Origin: Pseudomonas sp. DNDY-54
GTDB lineage: Bacteria > Pseudomonadota > Gammaproteobacteria > Pseudomonadales > Pseudomonadaceae
NCBI RefSeq assembly: GCF_019880365.1
Contig: NZ_CP082271.1
Span: 1,550,001 to 1,614,000 of the forward strand
DNA: 64,000 nucleotides
Reading direction: 5' to 3'
In this document: positions 62,007-64,000 of the stretch, piece after piece
Layout of the letters: every line of letters starts with the position of its first letter
Numbering within the stretch: the first letter of the stretch is position 1
Translations under genes and position numbers: made by a program
Notes under the pieces: model-generated
Database searches by the model: none
What the model was told of the DNA's origin: nothing
Seen by the model: only the letters and a program-made list of their open reading frames with translations

Positions 62007-63134
62007 GTGGCCATCGAAACTCAATGGGTGCTGGATGATGGGCATCTGGCCCGCCTTTGTGCCGAGTGGCGCCAGCTGCCTTATGTAGCGGTGGATACCG
62101 AGTTCATGCGGGTCGATACCTTTTATCCGATTGCCGCTTTGCTTCAGGTGGGTGACGGGCGTTGCGCCTATTTGATCGACCCTCTGCTGATCACTGACTG
62201 GAGTGCGTTTGCAGGCCTGCTGGAAGACCCTGCTGTGGTTAAAGTCCTGCACGCATGCAGCGAGGATCTGGAAGTGCTCTGGCGCTTGACGGGCAGTCTG
62301 CCGATCCCTTTGTTCGATACGCAGCTTGCGGCGGGCTACCTGAACATCGGTTTCTCCATGGGCTACTCACGCTTGGTGCAGAGCGTTCTGAACATCGAGC
62401 TGCCCAAAGGCGAGACGCGCTCCGACTGGCTCCAGCGTCCGCTAAGCGACATGCAGGTGCGCTATGCGGCTGAGGATGCGCAGCATCTGGCCGAGCTGTA
62501 CGAGGCATTGCTGCCAAAGCTGTCCGACGAGAAACGCGCCTGGGTTCTGGAGGATGGTGCAGAACTGGTCGTTAACCTGCAGCGCGAAACCGACCCTGAT
62601 GAAGCCTATCGAGAAGTCAAACAGGCCTGGCGTCTGAAGCCGAAACAGCTCGCCGTGCTGCGTGTATTGGCCGCTTGGCGCGAGCGTCAGGCGCGGATGC
62701 GCAATCAGCCCCGCAATCGTGTTCTGCGAGAACATAGCCTATGGCCGCTCGCCCGTACCCAGCCAACCGATCTGGTCAGCCTGGCGCGCATTGACGATAT
62801 GCATCCGCGCACCGTGCGGCAGGATGGCGAAACCTTGCTTGAGCTCATTCGCAGCGCCGCGGCCACGCCTGAGCAGGATTGGCCTGAGCCCTTGCCTGAG
62901 CCGTTACCGCTGGAAGCGTCGGGGCTGTTGAAGAAATTGCGCGCGGTGGGGCAGCGTGAGGCCGAGGCTCTCGAGATTTCTTCGGAGCTGATGCTGCGTA
63001 AGAAGGTGCTTGAAGCCTTGCTGAAAACTGGATATCCGGACGGTCCTTATGAATTGCCCGATTCGCTGCGCGGCTGGCGTCGTGAGCGGATGGGGCAAGC
63101 GCTCCTCGATGTGCTGTCGGAAGAGAAACCATGA
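62007..63134 (+). CDS. rnd: Ribonuclease D
   Basis: 375-residue 3' to 5' exonuclease of tRNA maturation. DEDDy motifs are YVAVDTEFMR, VLHACSEDLEVL and YAAEDAQHL. HRDC-type helical regions fill the C-terminal half. The GTG at 62007 has AAGGAGGG (61995-62002) just upstream; the long upstream frame overlaps the divergent sseA gene and is rejected. It overlaps ycgL by four bases. Confidence 0.96.
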   Translation: MAIETQWVLDDGHLARLCAEWRQLPYVAVDTEFMRVDTFYPIAALLQVGDGRCAYLIDPLLITDWSAFAGLLEDPAVVKVLHACSEDLEVLWRLTGSLPIPLFDTQLAAGYLNIGFSMGYSRLVQSVLNIELPKGETRSDWLQRPLSDMQVRYAAEDAQHLAELYEALLPKLSDEKRAWVLEDGAELVVNLQRETDPDEAYREVKQAWRLKPKQLAVLRVLAAWRERQARMRNQPRNRVLREHSLWPLARTQPTDLVSLARIDDMHPRTVRQDGETLLELIRSAAATPEQDWPEPLPEPLPLEASGLLKKLRAVGQREAEALEISSELMLRKKVLEALLKTGYPDGPYELPDSLRGWRRERMGQALLDVLSEEKP

Positions 63135-63424
63135 AACGTATTTGCTCCATCTATAGAAGCCCGCGCAAGCCTGGAATGTATTTGTACGTCGAACGCAGCG
63201 AGGCGTTAGCGCGTGTTCCCGAAGCGCTGCTCGCGGCCTTCGGCCCGCCGCAGCTCGCCTTCGATATGGTGCTTACGCCCGAGCGAAAGCTGGCGCGGGA
63301 GGACATCACCACCGTGCTCGAGAACTTGGAGAAGCAGGGGTATCACTTACAGATGCCGCCCCCCGAGGACGACTATATCGAGCATCTTCCAGAAGAGTTG
63401 TTGCGCCGCAACGATCCGATGTGA
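63131..63424 (+). CDS. ycgL: YcgL family protein
   Basis: 97-residue small protein of the YcgL family, beginning KRICSIYRSPRKPGMYLYV and containing LAFDMVLTPERKLAREDI. The function is unknown. Translationally coupled to rnd; the order rnd-ycgL-ycgN is conserved in many gammaproteobacteria. Confidence 0.95.
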   Translation: MKRICSIYRSPRKPGMYLYVERSEALARVPEALLAAFGPPQLAFDMVLTPERKLAREDITTVLENLEKQGYHLQMPPPEDDYIEHLPEELLRRNDPM

Positions 63425-63544
63425 CGTCTCAACGGGCGTACCGCCGGTCGCCCATCAGCCCGCCAAGCGACTGGGCACGCGGCCACGCTTGGCCGCGTGC
63501 GTGGCAGTGGCTAGACTCGCATCTTTATCTGAGACGCTCTGTTC

Positions 63545-63994
63545 ATGGCAGCTAAAGTCGAACCCTTCTGGAAGCGCAAAACCCTTGCTGAGCTTGACTC
63601 AAACGAGTGGGAATCGCTGTGTGACGGTTGCGGGCTTTGCTGTCTGCAGAAGCTTGAGGATGAAGAGGACGGCAGCGTCTATTACACGCGCATCGCCTGC
63701 AAATTGCTTGATCTCAAGACCTGTCGTTGCAGCGACTATCCCAACCGGCGGGCCAGTGTGCCCGACTGCGTTCAGCTGACCGCAGCGGATGCCGCACAAT
63801 TCAAATGGCTACCGCCTACCTGTGGTTACCGCCTCGTCGCGGAGCGAAAGGACCTGCCACTTTGGCATCACCTTGTGTGTGGTGACGTGGATGCGGTGCA
63901 TGCCGAAGGCATATCGCAGTCAGGCCGAATGCTTGCCGAGGGCTCCGTCGCGGACGAAGACTGGGAAGACCATTTGATTTTTCGGGCCGGTTGA
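63545..63994 (+). CDS. ycgN: YcgN family Cys-rich protein (UPF0260)
   Basis: 149 residues with the YkgJ/YcgN cysteine cluster: LCDGCGLCCLQK near 27-36, CKLLD, CRCSDYPNR and VPDC, probably a metal or iron-sulfur site. Later HHLVCGD is also conserved. The function is unknown. The ATG at 63545 is 120 bases after ycgL. Confidence 0.94.
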   Translation: MAAKVEPFWKRKTLAELDSNEWESLCDGCGLCCLQKLEDEEDGSVYYTRIACKLLDLKTCRCSDYPNRRASVPDCVQLTAADAAQFKWLPPTCGYRLVAERKDLPLWHHLVCGDVDAVHAEGISQSGRMLAEGSVADEDWEDHLIFRAG

Positions 63995-64000
63995 ATCTAC

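Overview
The window looks like chromosome of a Pseudomonas stutzeri-type (Stutzerimonas) gammaproteobacterium. It is GC-rich. The gene order gltX/tRNA, cob operon with bluB, and rnd-ycgL-ycgN is typical of pseudomonads. A periplasmic nitrate reductase operon (napEDABC) and a complete MSHA-type pilus locus fit the stutzeri group better than P. aeruginosa. The species call is inference from content, not a database match. I see no prophage, insertion sequence or CRISPR array; mobile DNA is limited to small palindromic REP-like repeats.

Layout. 1-6100 is housekeeping: the 3' part of uvrB, gltX, a strong promoter driving two identical tRNA-Ala(GGC)/tRNA-Glu(TTC) pairs, a hot-dog thioesterase, a small exported protein, and dinB, whose only plausible start is an ATC codon. 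6389-24289 is an MSHA pilus locus (mshI, a PilN-like gene, mshJKLMNEG, then the prepilins mshBACDOP and the giant mshQ), with REP-type palindromes inserted between mshE and mshG and between mshA and mshC. 24600-26700 holds a META-domain lipoprotein, a small Cys-containing protein and a dienelactone hydrolase-like enzyme. 26884-31149 is napEDABC on the minus strand with a candidate ANR/FNR box. 31310-36208 carries an MFS carrier, a SprT-like protein, two YIP1-family membrane proteins, a J-domain protein and ttcA.

36512-37980 is the most unusual regulatory region. A 41-codon leader peptide with an aromatic run (Y, Y, F, G, Y, W, F) is followed by an intrinsic terminator. A second 33-codon leader peptide with nine aromatic residues in its first 20 comes next, then a class I DAHP synthase. 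This looks like tandem leader-peptide control of entry into aromatic amino acid synthesis.

38077-43657 has a degenerate Tag-family protein, a sirtuin, two NlpC/P60 lipoproteins, a small HNH protein, the antiporter nhaD and a phosphoesterase. 43825-55456 is a cobalamin regulon: an AdoCbl riboswitch ahead of btuB, a small membrane protein, then cobO, cobB, bluB, cobD, cobC, cobQ, cobP, cobT, the cobalamin phosphatase gene and cobS, mostly overlapping by a few bases. Convergent to it is modEABC (minus), with a clear ModE-type inverted repeat upstream of modE. Molybdate uptake also serves the molybdenum enzyme NapA in the same window. 58960-64000 contains a periplasmic glutathione peroxidase-like protein, a FadL-type porin, sseA, rnd, ycgL and ycgN.
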